A stretch of 64,000 nucleotides of DNA from CAWDYA01 sp963806495 (GTDB taxonomy: Bacteria; Acidobacteriota; Polarisedimenticolia; JACPZX01; DASXTC01): positions 434,001 to 498,000 of the forward strand of contig CAWDYA010000011.1 in NCBI GenBank assembly GCA_963806495.1. The letters run 5' to 3'. The notes under the pieces were generated by a model. That model was not told where the DNA came from. It saw only the letters and a list, made by a program, of their open reading frames with translations, and made no database searches. Both the position numbers and the translations under genes were made by a program. The stretch's first letter is position 1. Each line of letters begins with the position of its first letter. Positions 41,531 through 50,713 of the stretch are shown piece after piece.

Positions 41531-44135
41531 TCAGTCCGGCAGCAGGTTGAGGCGTGACAGCAGCCGTGTCACCGCCTTGTACCAGTGGGTCCGGACGCGG
41601 TATCGCCCCTCGTCGACCCGCAGAACCCCCAGGTCGGACAGCCTGTCGAGATGGATCGAGCAGATCCGCTCCGTGTAGGCGGTCACCGCGACCGCCTCCT
41701 CGTGCGACAGGTTCTCGTGCGTCACGACCGCCGCGAGCACGAAAAGCCCTTCCTCGGGGATCCGCTCCAGTTGCTGTGTGCCGGGCGCGCGGAAGAGACG
41801 CACCCGCGCGCGCGTCTCCGAATCGGGGACGAGCGACCGGAGCCAGAAGTGCAGCGCGATGCGCGGATTGCCGTCGGCGTAGTCCCACAGGAGACGGCTG
41901 TACCCCTCTTCGGTGCGCAGGAACCGCGCCTCGGCCGAGACGCCCTCCATCCGGTCCACCACGAGATCCTCGAAGGTGAGATCCACCCCGCTCTCCGTCG
42001 TGCGCGTCCGGAGCAGAGCGCGGATCGCCTCCTCGCTCCAGGGCGTCAGCACCTGCTCATCCCGGAAGACGGCGAGATCCGGACGCACCGCCCTGAGATG
42101 CTCCCACGAGAAGGCGTTGAAGGCGCACAGCCAGAAGATCCGATCGCATGTCTCCTCCACGACCGAGACGAACCCCTCGAGCGCGTCGTACCCCCCGACG
42201 GCGGCCAGGAACAGGTTCTGCGCCGCATCCACCACCACGACCCGGCGGCTGTCGTCGCTACGGATCACCGGCTCGACGGCCTTTCGCAGGTCGGCGTCCC
42301 TCAGCAGCCTTTCCCGAAGCTCCAGCCGTTCCACGGGCAGGTCACCGGTCTGAACACGCCCCAGCCAGGAGGTCTTCCCCATGCCTGGCTCGCCGATCAC
42401 CACGAAGCTGCCGCCGCGGCTGCCGGAGCCCCATTCCTTCAGAGTGTTCGTGAGCCGGTCGAGACCCGGGAACCGGTCAACGACGAGCGGCCCCTCGGAG
42501 ATCGCCTTCTCGGAGAACGCCGCGACAAGAGACGCGGGCAGCAAATCAATCCGCCCTTCCGCGTACCCCTTCTGCTCGGCCTGCTTCTCCATCCGCCGGC
42601 GGAACACGAACGCGAGCGCCTTGCGTGTCTGGTCGAACGTCAGGGCGAAGTCGCGCGCCATGATCGCGCCGGCCCGGCCCGCAAGCCAGCCGAACGAGGC
42701 CGCTGCCACCAGCACGCCATACCAGTGGTCGCGCGAGCTCTTTACCATCTCGGCGAGCCTCCCTGAAGGCGCCGACCCCAGGTAGGCGTCCGCGACGATC
42801 TGCCGCCACCGGCTGAGGACCCGAAGGGCCGCGGCCAGCACCACGAGCCACGAGAAGTCCACGACGATGCCGTAGAGGAAACCGGTGCCGAGGAGCTGGC
42901 GGGAGAGCGCGAACAGGACGCCGAGCAGCGTCACGGTGCGGACGATGGTGCGCACGCTGCGGATGAGGAGCATCCGGCGCGCCGTATCCATCGCCAGGTG
43001 GTAGCGGCGGGCGACCCTCACGATCAGGGAAAAGGAGACATCGATGGCGAGCCGGTAGAAGACGTACAGCACCGCGAGCCGGTAGATGACGACGGCCTCC
43101 GGCAGGTCGCGTGCGCCGCCCAGGCCCCATTGCAGCAGCCACAGGGCGAACAGCCACGTCAGCCACGGGACGACCACCTCGACGATGCCGGACACGGCCT
43201 CGAGACGCCGCAGCCAGCGCGCGCTGTGGACCCGATCGAACGCGGCACGTTTCGTCGCGGCGAGAAGCTGCGGGCCCCGGCGCCGGACGATGAGCAGGAA
43301 CACCAGGATGAGCGCGATCTTCCCGAGCACGAGCGTGGCGCTGCCGAGCGCGAACATGTCACCCAGGATCGAGGGCAGCTGGTGAAGCGCCCGTGCCCTG
43401 CTCGCGCCCCACAGCCGCGCGGAGAGAACGAGCTGGCGGAACTCGCGCCTGAGCTGGGCAAACCCCTCGCGTGAGAACCCGAGGATCTGGCTCCGCTTGT
43501 CCGGTGTCAGCAGCGACAGCGCGCGGATTCTCAGGTTGGTGATCCGGCTCACGAGGTCGGCGTCGGTCTCGACTCCCATCCACAGCGAAGCCCGCCGGAT
43601 CCGCTCGAAATGATCGGTGGCCTCCTCGATCTCGGACTCCAGTCGCATCAGGGCCCGCGCCCGTTCCTCCAGGGGCGTTCCGAGCAGGGTCTCGGGCTGG
43701 AGGCTCGGGACGAAACGGGGTGCCGGGGGCGGCGACTTCCACTCGTCGAGCGCGGCCTCCAGAATCGTCCCGGGCCGATCCGACGAGGTCCCCGAGCTCA
43801 TCGAAGATCCGGTCCGCGGCCGGCGTGCCGGGTCTGGCGGTGGTCAGAGCGAGGCTCAGCTTGCCAATCCGCTCGCCCATGGCCTGCAGGCGTGCCTCCC
43901 TCTCACCATCGACGTCGGAGAGCGCTGCCTCGCGCCGCTCCAGGTCGACTCTGACCGCGGCGGCCCGATCGATCTCGGCCTGCAGCTCGCGCTCCAGGGG
44001 GGTGGCGGGCGCGACGGTATCGGCGGGAACGGCGTTGGGGTCTGCGACGGCCGGCGGTGCGGGGGGTATCTCCTGCCCGTAGACGAAGGGGGCGAGCAGC
44101 AGCGCGCACAGGGCGATCGGGATGGAGGTCCTCAG
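41531..44135 (-). CDS. Exported membrane P-loop NTPase partnered with MscS (one frameshift)
   Basis: About 868 residues. The N-terminal part (frame starting near 44135, possible CTG start with AGAGGGG 4 bases upstream) has a signal-like helix (SIPIALCALLLAPFVYG), then a coiled-coil-like stretch (ERELQAEIDRAAAVRVDLERREAAL). An extra base near 43775 moves into the main frame: several transmembrane helices (from about 43370 to 42690), then an NTPase domain with Walker A GEPGMGKTS (about 42366-42395) and Walker B VVVVDAAQN (about 42215-42250), ending in a winged-helix-like part (SIHLDRLSDLGVLRV). The TM layout recalls N-terminal parts of large KefA-type MscS proteins. Function unknown; see findings. 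Confidence 0.6.
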
Positions 44136-44146
44136 AGGTCCCCTCT

Positions 44147-44938
44147 TCAGCGGCCCCGGAACACCGGGTCGCGTTTCTCACGAAACGCCTTCAGCGCTTC
44201 GAGACGATCCTCCGTCGGGAGGACCCCCTCATAGCATCGGCGCTCGATGTCGAGCGCCTCGGACATCGGTCAATCGGCCCCCTCGTCGATGGCGCGCTTG
44301 GCGAGGCGGATGGCCAGGGGGCCGTTGCGGTCGATCCTGTCCGCGATGGCGAGGGCGGCGCCGAGTCCCTGGCCCGCGCCCACGACCTGGTCCACCACGC
44401 CGTCGGCCAGCGCTTCGGCGGCCGTGTGCATCGCGGCGGTGAAGATCCAGAGCTTGGCGCGCGACGCGCCGATCAGCCGCGGCAGCCTCTGCGTGCCGCC
44501 GGCCCCGGGGATGATCGCCAGCGCCGTCTCGCGCAGCCCGAGCGAGGCCTGCTCCTCGGCGACGCGCATGTCGCAGGAGAGCGCCAGCTCGAGGCCACCA
44601 CCGGCCGCCACGCCGGCGACGACGCCGACGACCGGCACCGGCAGCGACGCGATGCGCGTGAAGGTGGCCGACAGGTACGGGACCCACTGTGCCACGTCCT
44701 GCTCGGACATCGTCTGACGCTCCTTGAGATCCGCGCCCGCGCAGAAGCACTTGCCCGCGGCCGTGAGCACCACGACGCGCGGCGCGTCTTCACCCCGGTC
44801 CTGCTCGATCCACGCGCAGACGGAGTTGAGGTCCTCGACGAGCACGCGTCCGAGCGCGTTGACGGGAGGACGGTCGATCGTCAGCACGATAATGCCGCCC
44901 TCTCGCGGCTCGACCCGGACGTGCTTCGTCTGCGTCAT
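44147..44938 (-). CDS. Crotonase family enoyl-CoA hydratase with internal in-frame TGA
   Basis: About 263 residues if the TGA at 44270-44272 is bridged. The first part ends ...RLAKRAIDEGAD and is followed in the same frame, two codons after the stop, by MSEALDIERRCYEGVLPTEDRLEALKAFREKRDPVFRGR, the usual crotonase C-terminus. The oxyanion-hole segments GKCFCAGADLKE and IPGAGGTQRLPR and the Glu in LGLRETAL are intact. The neighbouring AtuA-type and carboxylase genes suggest methylglutaconyl-CoA-like hydration in branched acyl-CoA breakdown. The stop may be an error or a recent inactivating change. Confidence 0.82.
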
Positions 44939-44951
44939 GGCCGGGGCTCCG

Positions 44952-45344
44952 TCATACGGCCGGCCGCTCCACACCCGGGTACTCGCCCCCGGCGGGGCCG
45001 GACAGCGGTGGCGTGTAGTCCTCTGGCACCTCGATCTCCATCATCAGCAGCGCCATGCCGTGGGTCTTGCCCTGCGCGTCGGTGCGCAGGCTCGCGCTGC
45101 CGCCGCCGCCGAGCGAATCGTGCAGGATGAAGTTGAGCGCCCTCAGGTTCGGAACCTCGTACCGGTCGACCTCGCCGGCGACAATCTCGCCGAAGTGGGT
45201 CTTGACCTTCTCGGCCGTCACCTCGCGGCGGATGATCTCGTATCCCTTGTCGTCGTAGGCGATGAGGCCGACGTTGCTGCCGTCCCCTTTGTCGCCCGAC
45301 CGGGCATGCGCGAGCCGGTACAGCCGCATCCTGCGCGCGGTCAT
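44952..45344 (-). CDS. AtuA-associated ferredoxin-fold small protein
   Basis: 130 residues. It matches the C-terminal domain that is fused to or follows AtuA-type (DUF1446) proteins: RLAHARSGDKGDGSNVGLIAYDDKGYEII and LNFILHDSLGGGGSASLRTDAQGKTHGMALLMMEI. It starts within the stop of the AtuA gene (ATGA overlap), so the two form one functional unit. Biochemical role in the Atu pathway is unknown. Confidence 0.85.
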   Translation of the reverse strand: MTARRMRLYRLAHARSGDKGDGSNVGLIAYDDKGYEIIRREVTAEKVKTHFGEIVAGEVDRYEVPNLRALNFILHDSLGGGGSASLRTDAQGKTHGMALLMMEIEVPEDYTPPLSGPAGGEYPGVERPAV

Positions 45345-46696
45345 ACCTCCTCCACCCGCACGTCGGCGCGCACCAGCGCCTTCGGGATGAGCGCCGGCCA
45401 GAAGGCGATCACCTCGGTGGCGCGGGGGCGGCCCCCCGCGAAGCCCGTGATCCCCGGCGGGCCCGACGTCACCAGCGGCGCGATCTCCTTGCCGAAGCGG
45501 TCGACCTTGAGGCGGTCCTGATCCTTCACGCCCACGCGCAACACCACCTCGACGGGCGGCGTGGTGGTGCGGGCGACCTTGCCGTGGCAGGCGCCCGCTC
45601 CCACGAACTCCGTGTGCGTCTCGTCATAGCCCAGACCTGCACGCTTCAGACGCCCCCACAGCGCGTCGGCCGCCACCTTCGCCTTCTCGAGCGCCTGCGG
45701 GCCCGAGACCGTGAGCTGCCCCACAGCGCTGTAGCCGGCCAGGTACGAGATCGAGACCTTGTAGGTGTCGGTGGCCGGCTCGCCGCGGATGTCGCTCACC
45801 GCCACCCGGTCGGGACCGTCCTGGGCGAGCTTCACGCTGGTGAAGTCGGCGATGACATCGGGGGTGATGTAGCGGGCGGGGTTTCCCATCTCGTAGGTGA
45901 GCTGCTCGGCCACCGAGTCGATCGTGACCAGACCGCCGGTGCCCTCGTGCTTGGTGACCACGAACGAGCCGGACGGCTCCGCCTCCACCACCGGGTAGCC
46001 GAGATGATCCCACCCCTCGACCTCCCACCAGCGGCTGAAGTTGCCCCCCGTGCACTGGGCGCCGCACTCGACGATGTGCCCCGCCACGGTGCCGGCCGCG
46101 AGCTGGTTCCAGTCGTCCTTGCGCCACTTGAACTCGTGGATCAGCGGGCCGACCACCAGCCCCGGGTCGGTGCTGCGCCCCGTGAGCACGATGCGCGCGC
46201 CGAGATCCAGCGCCTGGGCGATCGGGAAGGCCGACATGTAGACGTTGGCCGCCTGCACCCGGTCGCGGATCTCCGACAACGGCCGCCCATCGTCCATGTT
46301 GTCGAGCGACACCCCCTCGCTGAGGATCGCGTCGAGCCGGTCGAGGATGTCGTCACCCATCACCATCCCGACCTTGAGCCCCGTCGCCCCCCCCTCCCGG
46401 GCGACGGCCATGACCGCCCGCAGGCACGCCGCCGGGTTCACGCCCCCTGCGTTGGCCACGACCCGGATGTTCTTCTCCATCAGGTCGGGGAGGATCCGCT
46501 TGACCAGGTCGACGAAGTCGGTGGCATAGCCGCTGTGCCCCGTCTCGTCACGGCGCTTCAGCTTCTGCATGATCGACATGGTGACCTCGGCCAGGTAGTC
46601 GAGGGTGAGGTAGTCGAGGGGGCCCTCCCGGACCAGACGCACGGGCGCGTCCACCGAGTCGCCCCAGAATCCCTGGCCGTTCGCGATGCGGATCAT
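45341..46696 (-). CDS. AtuA family protein (DUF1446)
   Basis: 451 residues. Family segments: IANGQGFWGDSVDAPVRLVREGPLDYLTLDYLAEVTM, NAGGVNPAACLRAVMAVA, TGRSTDPGLVVGPLIHEFKW and ECGAQCTGGNFSRWWEVE. AtuA was first found in the acyclic terpene (citronellol/geraniol) utilisation cluster of Pseudomonas, where its reaction is not established. With crotonase and acyl-CoA carboxylase genes nearby it suggests catabolism of branched acyl-CoA or terpenoids. First gene of the atuA/small protein/crotonase run. Confidence 0.85.
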   Translation of the reverse strand: MIRIANGQGFWGDSVDAPVRLVREGPLDYLTLDYLAEVTMSIMQKLKRRDETGHSGYATDFVDLVKRILPDLMEKNIRVVANAGGVNPAACLRAVMAVAREGGATGLKVGMVMGDDILDRLDAILSEGVSLDNMDDGRPLSEIRDRVQAANVYMSAFPIAQALDLGARIVLTGRSTDPGLVVGPLIHEFKWRKDDWNQLAAGTVAGHIVECGAQCTGGNFSRWWEVEGWDHLGYPVVEAEPSGSFVVTKHEGTGGLVTIDSVAEQLTYEMGNPARYITPDVIADFTSVKLAQDGPDRVAVSDIRGEPATDTYKVSISYLAGYSAVGQLTVSGPQALEKAKVAADALWGRLKRAGLGYDETHTEFVGAGACHGKVARTTTPPVEVVLRVGVKDQDRLKVDRFGKEIAPLVTSGPPGITGFAGGRPRATEVIAFWPALIPKALVRADVRVEEV

Positions 46697-47012
46697 GCCT
46701 GGTCCTGCCTCCCCCTGCCGCCGGCCGGTGCGGTCCGGCGGCGAGCGGCCATTATAGCCCAGGCGGCTGTGGGGCCGGCCGGAGGGCGGCGGGCGCGGCG
46801 GGAGGACGGAGTAGCCATCGGCTTCACGACGACGCGGAGCACCTCACGCACTGAGGAGCAGGTCGATGAGAAGGCACCCTCTTCCAGGGGGCGGCCTTCC
46901 GGCGTATGCTCGGCTGGCGGCGGCCGTCGGGATCGGCGCGGCTTTCGTCCGCACTCTCGACCGCCACGAGTGAGCAGAGGTGCTGGCCGCCAGGGCGTTA
47001 CCGGGAGATTGA
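46697..47012. other. Divergent intergenic region
   Basis: 316 bases between the AtuA and methyltransferase genes. I see only a 35-codon open frame at 46866-46973 without support and no recognisable promoter boxes, operators or RNA genes. It presumably holds promoters for both divergent transcripts. Confidence 0.4.
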
Positions 47013-47631
47013 ATGAGTCTTTTCTACAGATTCCAGTATCTGATCGGCATGACACCGTGGGAGCGGATGCCGTCACTTCCCATAGGAGAACAGGCCGTCG
47101 CGCTCCTTGACCGAGAGGAGGCCGGTCGAGAACCGCCCTACGGGCGCGCTCTCGAATCTGGGATGCGGCACGGGCTTCTGGTCGGTTCGCCTGGCTCAAC
47201 GCGGGTGGGAGGTAGCCGGCGTCGACATCGTGCCGAAGGCGGTGCGCCTCGCCCGCGAACGCGCCCGTAAAGCGGGCGTCAAGGGTCTATTCGTCGAAGG
47301 GACCATCACAGCGCTCTCGGCCGCAGGCGTCGGCTCGAGGTTTCGCCTCATCCTGGACTTTGGCGTCGTACATGGCCTCCCGCCCGAGGACGTCCACGCG
47401 GTAGGCCGCGAAGTCACGGCAGTGGCCACCGAGGACGCTACGCTCCTGATGTACGCGTTCTCGCCAGGTCGCAGAGGCCCCCTCCCGCGAGGGATCAGTC
47501 GGGAAGAGATCGAACGAGCTTATGGGGGATGGACGATCACCCACGAGGAAGCATTCGTGCTGGCCGGGGCCCCCCGTTTCGTGCAGAAAGCACACCCACG
47601 TTTTTACTGCCTTCGCCCCGAACGATCGTGA
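47013..47631 (+). CDS. Class I SAM-dependent methyltransferase (one frameshift)
   Basis: About 205 residues. The N-terminal part (MSLFYRFQYLIGMTPWERMPSLPIGEQAVALLDREEAGREPPYGRAL in outline) is in one frame; near 47150 an extra base shifts into the +1 frame with the SAM-binding motif LGCGTGFWSVRLAQRGWEVAGVDI (motif I, acidic end), followed by GLFVEGTIT and ILDFGVVHGLP. Small-molecule methyltransferases of this kind (thiopurine/tellurite-like) are diverse and the substrate is unknown. It does not share an obvious operon with the genes around it. Confidence 0.75.
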
Positions 47632-47704
47632 TCGCGCTCTGGCAGCAGGACCACGTCGCTTCATCGGCGGGGCGTCGGCCATCAAAGCAAATGGAGGTCC
47701 GGAA

Positions 47705-48355
47705 ATGACGCGAGTCCGGGTGGAGAGCTTCACCATCTCACTTGACGGCTACGGAGCTGGGCCGGATCAGGGCATCAACAACCCGCTCGGGGTCGGCGGG
47801 ACGGACCTGCACCAGTGGCTTATTCCGACGCGCACCTTCCAGCGGATCCACGGCACCGGCGATGGCGCGACCGGCATCGACGATGACTTCGCGGCACGCG
47901 GGTTCCAGGACATCGGTGCCTGGATTCTCGGGAGGAACATGTTTGGACCGGTTCGCGGGCCCTGGGCGGACCCAAGCTGGAAGGGTTGGTGGGGTGACAA
48001 CCCACCCTATCGCGTTCCTGTCTTCGTCCTGACGCATCACGCGCGCGCGCCGATTGAGATGGAAGGCGGAACCACGTTCCACTTCGTCACGCAGGGCATT
48101 CACGAAGCTCTCGAGCAAGCGCGCCGCGCGGCCAACGGGCTCGACGTGCGCATTGGCGGTGGGCCAAACACGATACAGCAGTATCTTCGGGCGGGCCTCA
48201 TTGACATGATGCACTTCGCCATTTCGCCGGTGCTCCTGGGACAGGGCGAGCGGTTGTTCGATGGGGTGGACCTTCGAGCCGGGGGATACGAATGCGTCCA
48301 GGTCACCCCGTCCGAGAAGGCGACCCACGTAGTCCTCCGACGCCATGGGCAATGA
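47705..48355 (+). CDS. Dihydrofolate reductase family protein (RibD C-terminal domain type)
   Basis: 216 residues, ATG 47705 with GGAGG 7-8 bases upstream. It has the RibD C-terminal-like fold: VRVESFTISLDGYGAGPDQ, DIGAWILGRNMFGPVRGPW, VFVLTHHARAPIEMEGGTTFHFV, DVRIGGGPNTIQQYLRAGLID and the end ISPVLLGQGERLFDG. Many such proteins are of unknown substrate; they bind NADPH and are often found in soil bacteria. It stands between the methyltransferase and the carboxylase operon without overlap. Confidence 0.88.
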   Translation: MTRVRVESFTISLDGYGAGPDQGINNPLGVGGTDLHQWLIPTRTFQRIHGTGDGATGIDDDFAARGFQDIGAWILGRNMFGPVRGPWADPSWKGWWGDNPPYRVPVFVLTHHARAPIEMEGGTTFHFVTQGIHEALEQARRAANGLDVRIGGGPNTIQQYLRAGLIDMMHFAISPVLLGQGERLFDGVDLRAGGYECVQVTPSEKATHVVLRRHGQ

Positions 48356-48519
48356 CGGCCAACAGCCGGTCGCTGCGGACGACCCGCGGCGCGATCAGCC
48401 GCTGGTCATGCTGAGCGGGGAATACGCCCATGGGTGAGGCAGCCCGGGAGATCGTGTCCGACGACGGGATGCGTAGGGTGAGCATCTTTCGCCGCGAGGT
48501 TGGGACCACCCCCCCTTCG

Positions 48520-48549
48520 TTGCCTCTCCCCACCGCGCGCGGATAGAAT
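48520..48549 (+). promoter_or_regulatory. Predicted promoter, possibly giving a leaderless mRNA
   Basis: TTGCCT (48520-48525) and TAGAAT (48544-48549) are 18 bases apart. The -10 box ends 6 bases before the biotin carboxylase ATG at 48556, so transcription would start at or near the start codon. No Shine-Dalgarno precedes the ATG, which agrees with a leaderless transcript. Confidence 0.45.
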
Positions 48550-48555
48550 GATCGG

Positions 48556-49953
48556 ATGTTCCGACGCGTGATGGTGGCGAACCGGGGTGAGATCGCGGCG
48601 CGGATCCTCAGGGCCTGCCGCGAGATGGGGATCGAGACGGTCGCGGTGCACTCCACGGCCGATGCCGGCTCTCCGCACCTGAAGCTGGCCGACCGGGCGA
48701 TCTGCATCGGGCCGCCGCCGGCCGCACGCTCGTACCTGGACATGGACGCGGTGCTGCAGGCGGCCGAGCAGACCGAGTGCCAGGCGGTGCACCCTGGCTA
48801 CGGCTTCCTGGCCGAGAACCCGATCTTCGCGGCCCGGTGCGCGGCGCAGAGCCTGACCTTCATCGGCCCGTCTCCCCGACTCATCCGCCTCATGGGCGAC
48901 AAGATCGAGGCGCGCAGGACCATGAAGGCGGCGGGGCTGCCCACGATCCCGGGCTCCGAGGGGGTCGTCGCCGACGCAAAGACGGCGGCCCGTCTGGCGA
49001 AGGAGGTCGGCTACCCGGTGTTCCTCAAGGCGTCGGCCGGGGGCGGCGGCAAGGGGATGCGCCGGTGCGACGACGAGGCGGCGCTGAAGACGGGGTTCGC
49101 CGAAGCATCCAACGAGGCGGAGAAGGCGTTCGGCAACCCGGCGCTGTACCTCGAGAAAGCCATCGTGGGAGGCCGGCACATCGAGTTCCAGGTGCTGGTC
49201 GATACCTGGGGCAACGCCGTACACCTGGGCGAGCGCGAGTGCTCGGTGCAGCGGCATCATCAGAAGCTGGTGGAGGAGTCCCCTTCCCCCGCGGTGGACG
49301 GGAAGACCCGTCGCGCGATGGGCGAGCGGGTGGCCTCGGTGGTGGCGCGGCTCGGCTACGTCAACGCGGGCACGGTGGAGTTCCTGCGCGACGCCGACGG
49401 CTCGCTCTACTTCATGGAGATGAACACACGGCTCCAGGTGGAGCACCCGGTGACCGAGGCGATCACGGGCGTGGACATCGTGCACGAGCAGATCCGGATC
49501 GCCGCCAACGAGCGGCTGGGGCTGGCGCAGAAGGATGTCTCCTTCTCCGGCCACGCCATCGAGTGCCGTCTCAATGCGGAGGACCCGGACGACAACTTCC
49601 GCCCGTCGCCCGGCACCATCACCCGCTTCGACGTCCCGCCCGGCGTGCGTCTCGACACGCACATCAGCCTCGACGGGTCGGCCCCCGGCGACGGGGTGAC
49701 GATCCCTCCTTACTACGACTCGCTCATCGGCAAGCTGATCGTCCACGCCGCGAGCCGCCCGAAAGCGATCGCCGCGGCCACCGAGGCGCTGAGAAAGCTG
49801 CGCATCGAGGGGATCAGGACCACGATCGGCCTTCATCTGCGGATCCTCGCCGACGCCGCCTTCGCCGCGGGCGACTACGACGTCACGCTGCTGGATTCGA
49901 TGAACGCACCGGTACCGCCCGCCCGGGGCGGTGCCACCAGTAGGAGGCGCTGA
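48556..49953 (+). CDS. Biotin carboxylase subunit of an acyl-CoA carboxylase
   Basis: 465 residues. It carboxylates biotin on the carrier protein with ATP and bicarbonate. The N-terminal MVANRGEIAARI, ATP-grasp loop KASAGGGGKGMR, ECSVQRHHQK, EMNTRLQVEHPVTE and RLNAEDPDDNF are the family hallmarks, so the active site is complete. Length is that of a stand-alone AccC/AtuF-type N-terminal part without the biotin domain, which is encoded separately at 52434. First gene of the carboxylase operon. Confidence 0.95.
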   Translation: MFRRVMVANRGEIAARILRACREMGIETVAVHSTADAGSPHLKLADRAICIGPPPAARSYLDMDAVLQAAEQTECQAVHPGYGFLAENPIFAARCAAQSLTFIGPSPRLIRLMGDKIEARRTMKAAGLPTIPGSEGVVADAKTAARLAKEVGYPVFLKASAGGGGKGMRRCDDEAALKTGFAEASNEAEKAFGNPALYLEKAIVGGRHIEFQVLVDTWGNAVHLGERECSVQRHHQKLVEESPSPAVDGKTRRAMGERVASVVARLGYVNAGTVEFLRDADGSLYFMEMNTRLQVEHPVTEAITGVDIVHEQIRIAANERLGLAQKDVSFSGHAIECRLNAEDPDDNFRPSPGTITRFDVPPGVRLDTHISLDGSAPGDGVTIPPYYDSLIGKLIVHAASRPKAIAAATEALRKLRIEGIRTTIGLHLRILADAAFAAGDYDVTLLDSMNAPVPPARGGATSRRR

Positions 49954-49959
49954 CCCGCC

Positions 49960-50340
49960 ATGATGAAGGCGCTCATCGTCGGGGCCGGCGGCTTTCTCGG
50001 AGCGATCACGCGCTACGGCCTGTCGGGCTTCGTGCACCGGTTCGCCAGCGGGCTCTTCCCTTTCGGGACACTGGTCGTAAACCTGATGGGGTGCTTCCTG
50101 ATCGGGGGGCTGATGTCGCTCGTGGAGGATCGCCAGCTTCTCGCGCCCGGCACGCGGCTGTTTCTGGCGATCGGCTTTCTCGGCTCGTTCACGACGTTTT
50201 CCACCTTCAGCTACGAAACGCTCGAGCTGATGCGTCACGGCTCGATGCGGCTGGCCGCATGGAATATCGGCGGCAGCGTGATCCTCGGCCTGGCCGCGGT
50301 GGCGGCCGGGTGGGGCACGGCGCGGGCGATCCTGTCATGA
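49960..50340 (+). CDS. crcB: Fluoride ion channel
   Basis: 126 residues, four transmembrane helices, with GGFLGAITRYGLS, GTLVVNLMGCFLIGG and GFLGSFTTFSTFSYET, the hallmarks of the Fluc/CrcB dual-topology fluoride channel. It expels fluoride from the cytoplasm. It starts six bases after the biotin carboxylase and is followed by the DUF190 gene that often accompanies crcB. An upstream fluoride riboswitch was looked for and not seen. Insertion into a carboxylase operon is unusual. Confidence 0.93.
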   Translation: MMKALIVGAGGFLGAITRYGLSGFVHRFASGLFPFGTLVVNLMGCFLIGGLMSLVEDRQLLAPGTRLFLAIGFLGSFTTFSTFSYETLELMRHGSMRLAAWNIGGSVILGLAAVAAGWGTARAILS

Positions 50341-50350
50341 GGAGACGGCG

Positions 50351-50713
50351 ATGAAGCTCGAGGGCGAAGGACAGCTCCTGCGGATATTCATTGGCGAGGC
50401 CGACCGCTGGGAGGGGCGCCCCCTGTACGAGGCGATCGTGATGAAGGCGCGCGAGGAGGGGATCGCCGGGGCAACGGTGATGCGGGGGCTCGAAGGATAC
50501 GGAGCGCACAGCCGCATCCATACCGCCAGCATCCTGCGGCTGTCGCAGGACCTGCCGGTGATCATCGAGATCGTGGACAGCCCGGAGGCTATCTCCCGGA
50601 TCCTGCCGATCCTGGACGGCATGGTGGACGAGGGGATGATCACGGTCGAGAAGGCGCACATCATCGCCTACCGCCATGGCAACGGCACCGCACCGGGCAA
50701 GGGAAAGAGCTGA
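50351..50713 (+). CDS. DUF190 protein
   Basis: 120 residues with the DUF190 pattern: LLRIFIGEADRWEGRPLYEAIVMKAREEGIAGATVMRGLEGYG and LPVIIEIVDSPEAISRILPILDGMV, a small alpha/beta (GlnB-like) fold. These proteins are usually found beside crcB and are thought to help fluoride or signal-responsive function, though no reaction is known. The stop codon overlaps the next start (TGATG). Confidence 0.9.
   Translation: MKLEGEGQLLRIFIGEADRWEGRPLYEAIVMKAREEGIAGATVMRGLEGYGAHSRIHTASILRLSQDLPVIIEIVDSPEAISRILPILDGMVDEGMITVEKAHIIAYRHGNGTAPGKGKS

Noticed and set aside
44270..44272. Selenocysteine or other recoding of the in-frame TGA in the crotonase
   Set aside because: The expected residue is a leucine, no SECIS-like hairpin is evident just downstream, and the site is not catalytic. 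Sequencing error or a null mutation is simpler.
48356..48555. Fluoride riboswitch upstream of the operon holding crcB
   Set aside because: I looked here and at 49900-49960 for the conserved fluoride aptamer core and its pseudoknot pairing and found neither.
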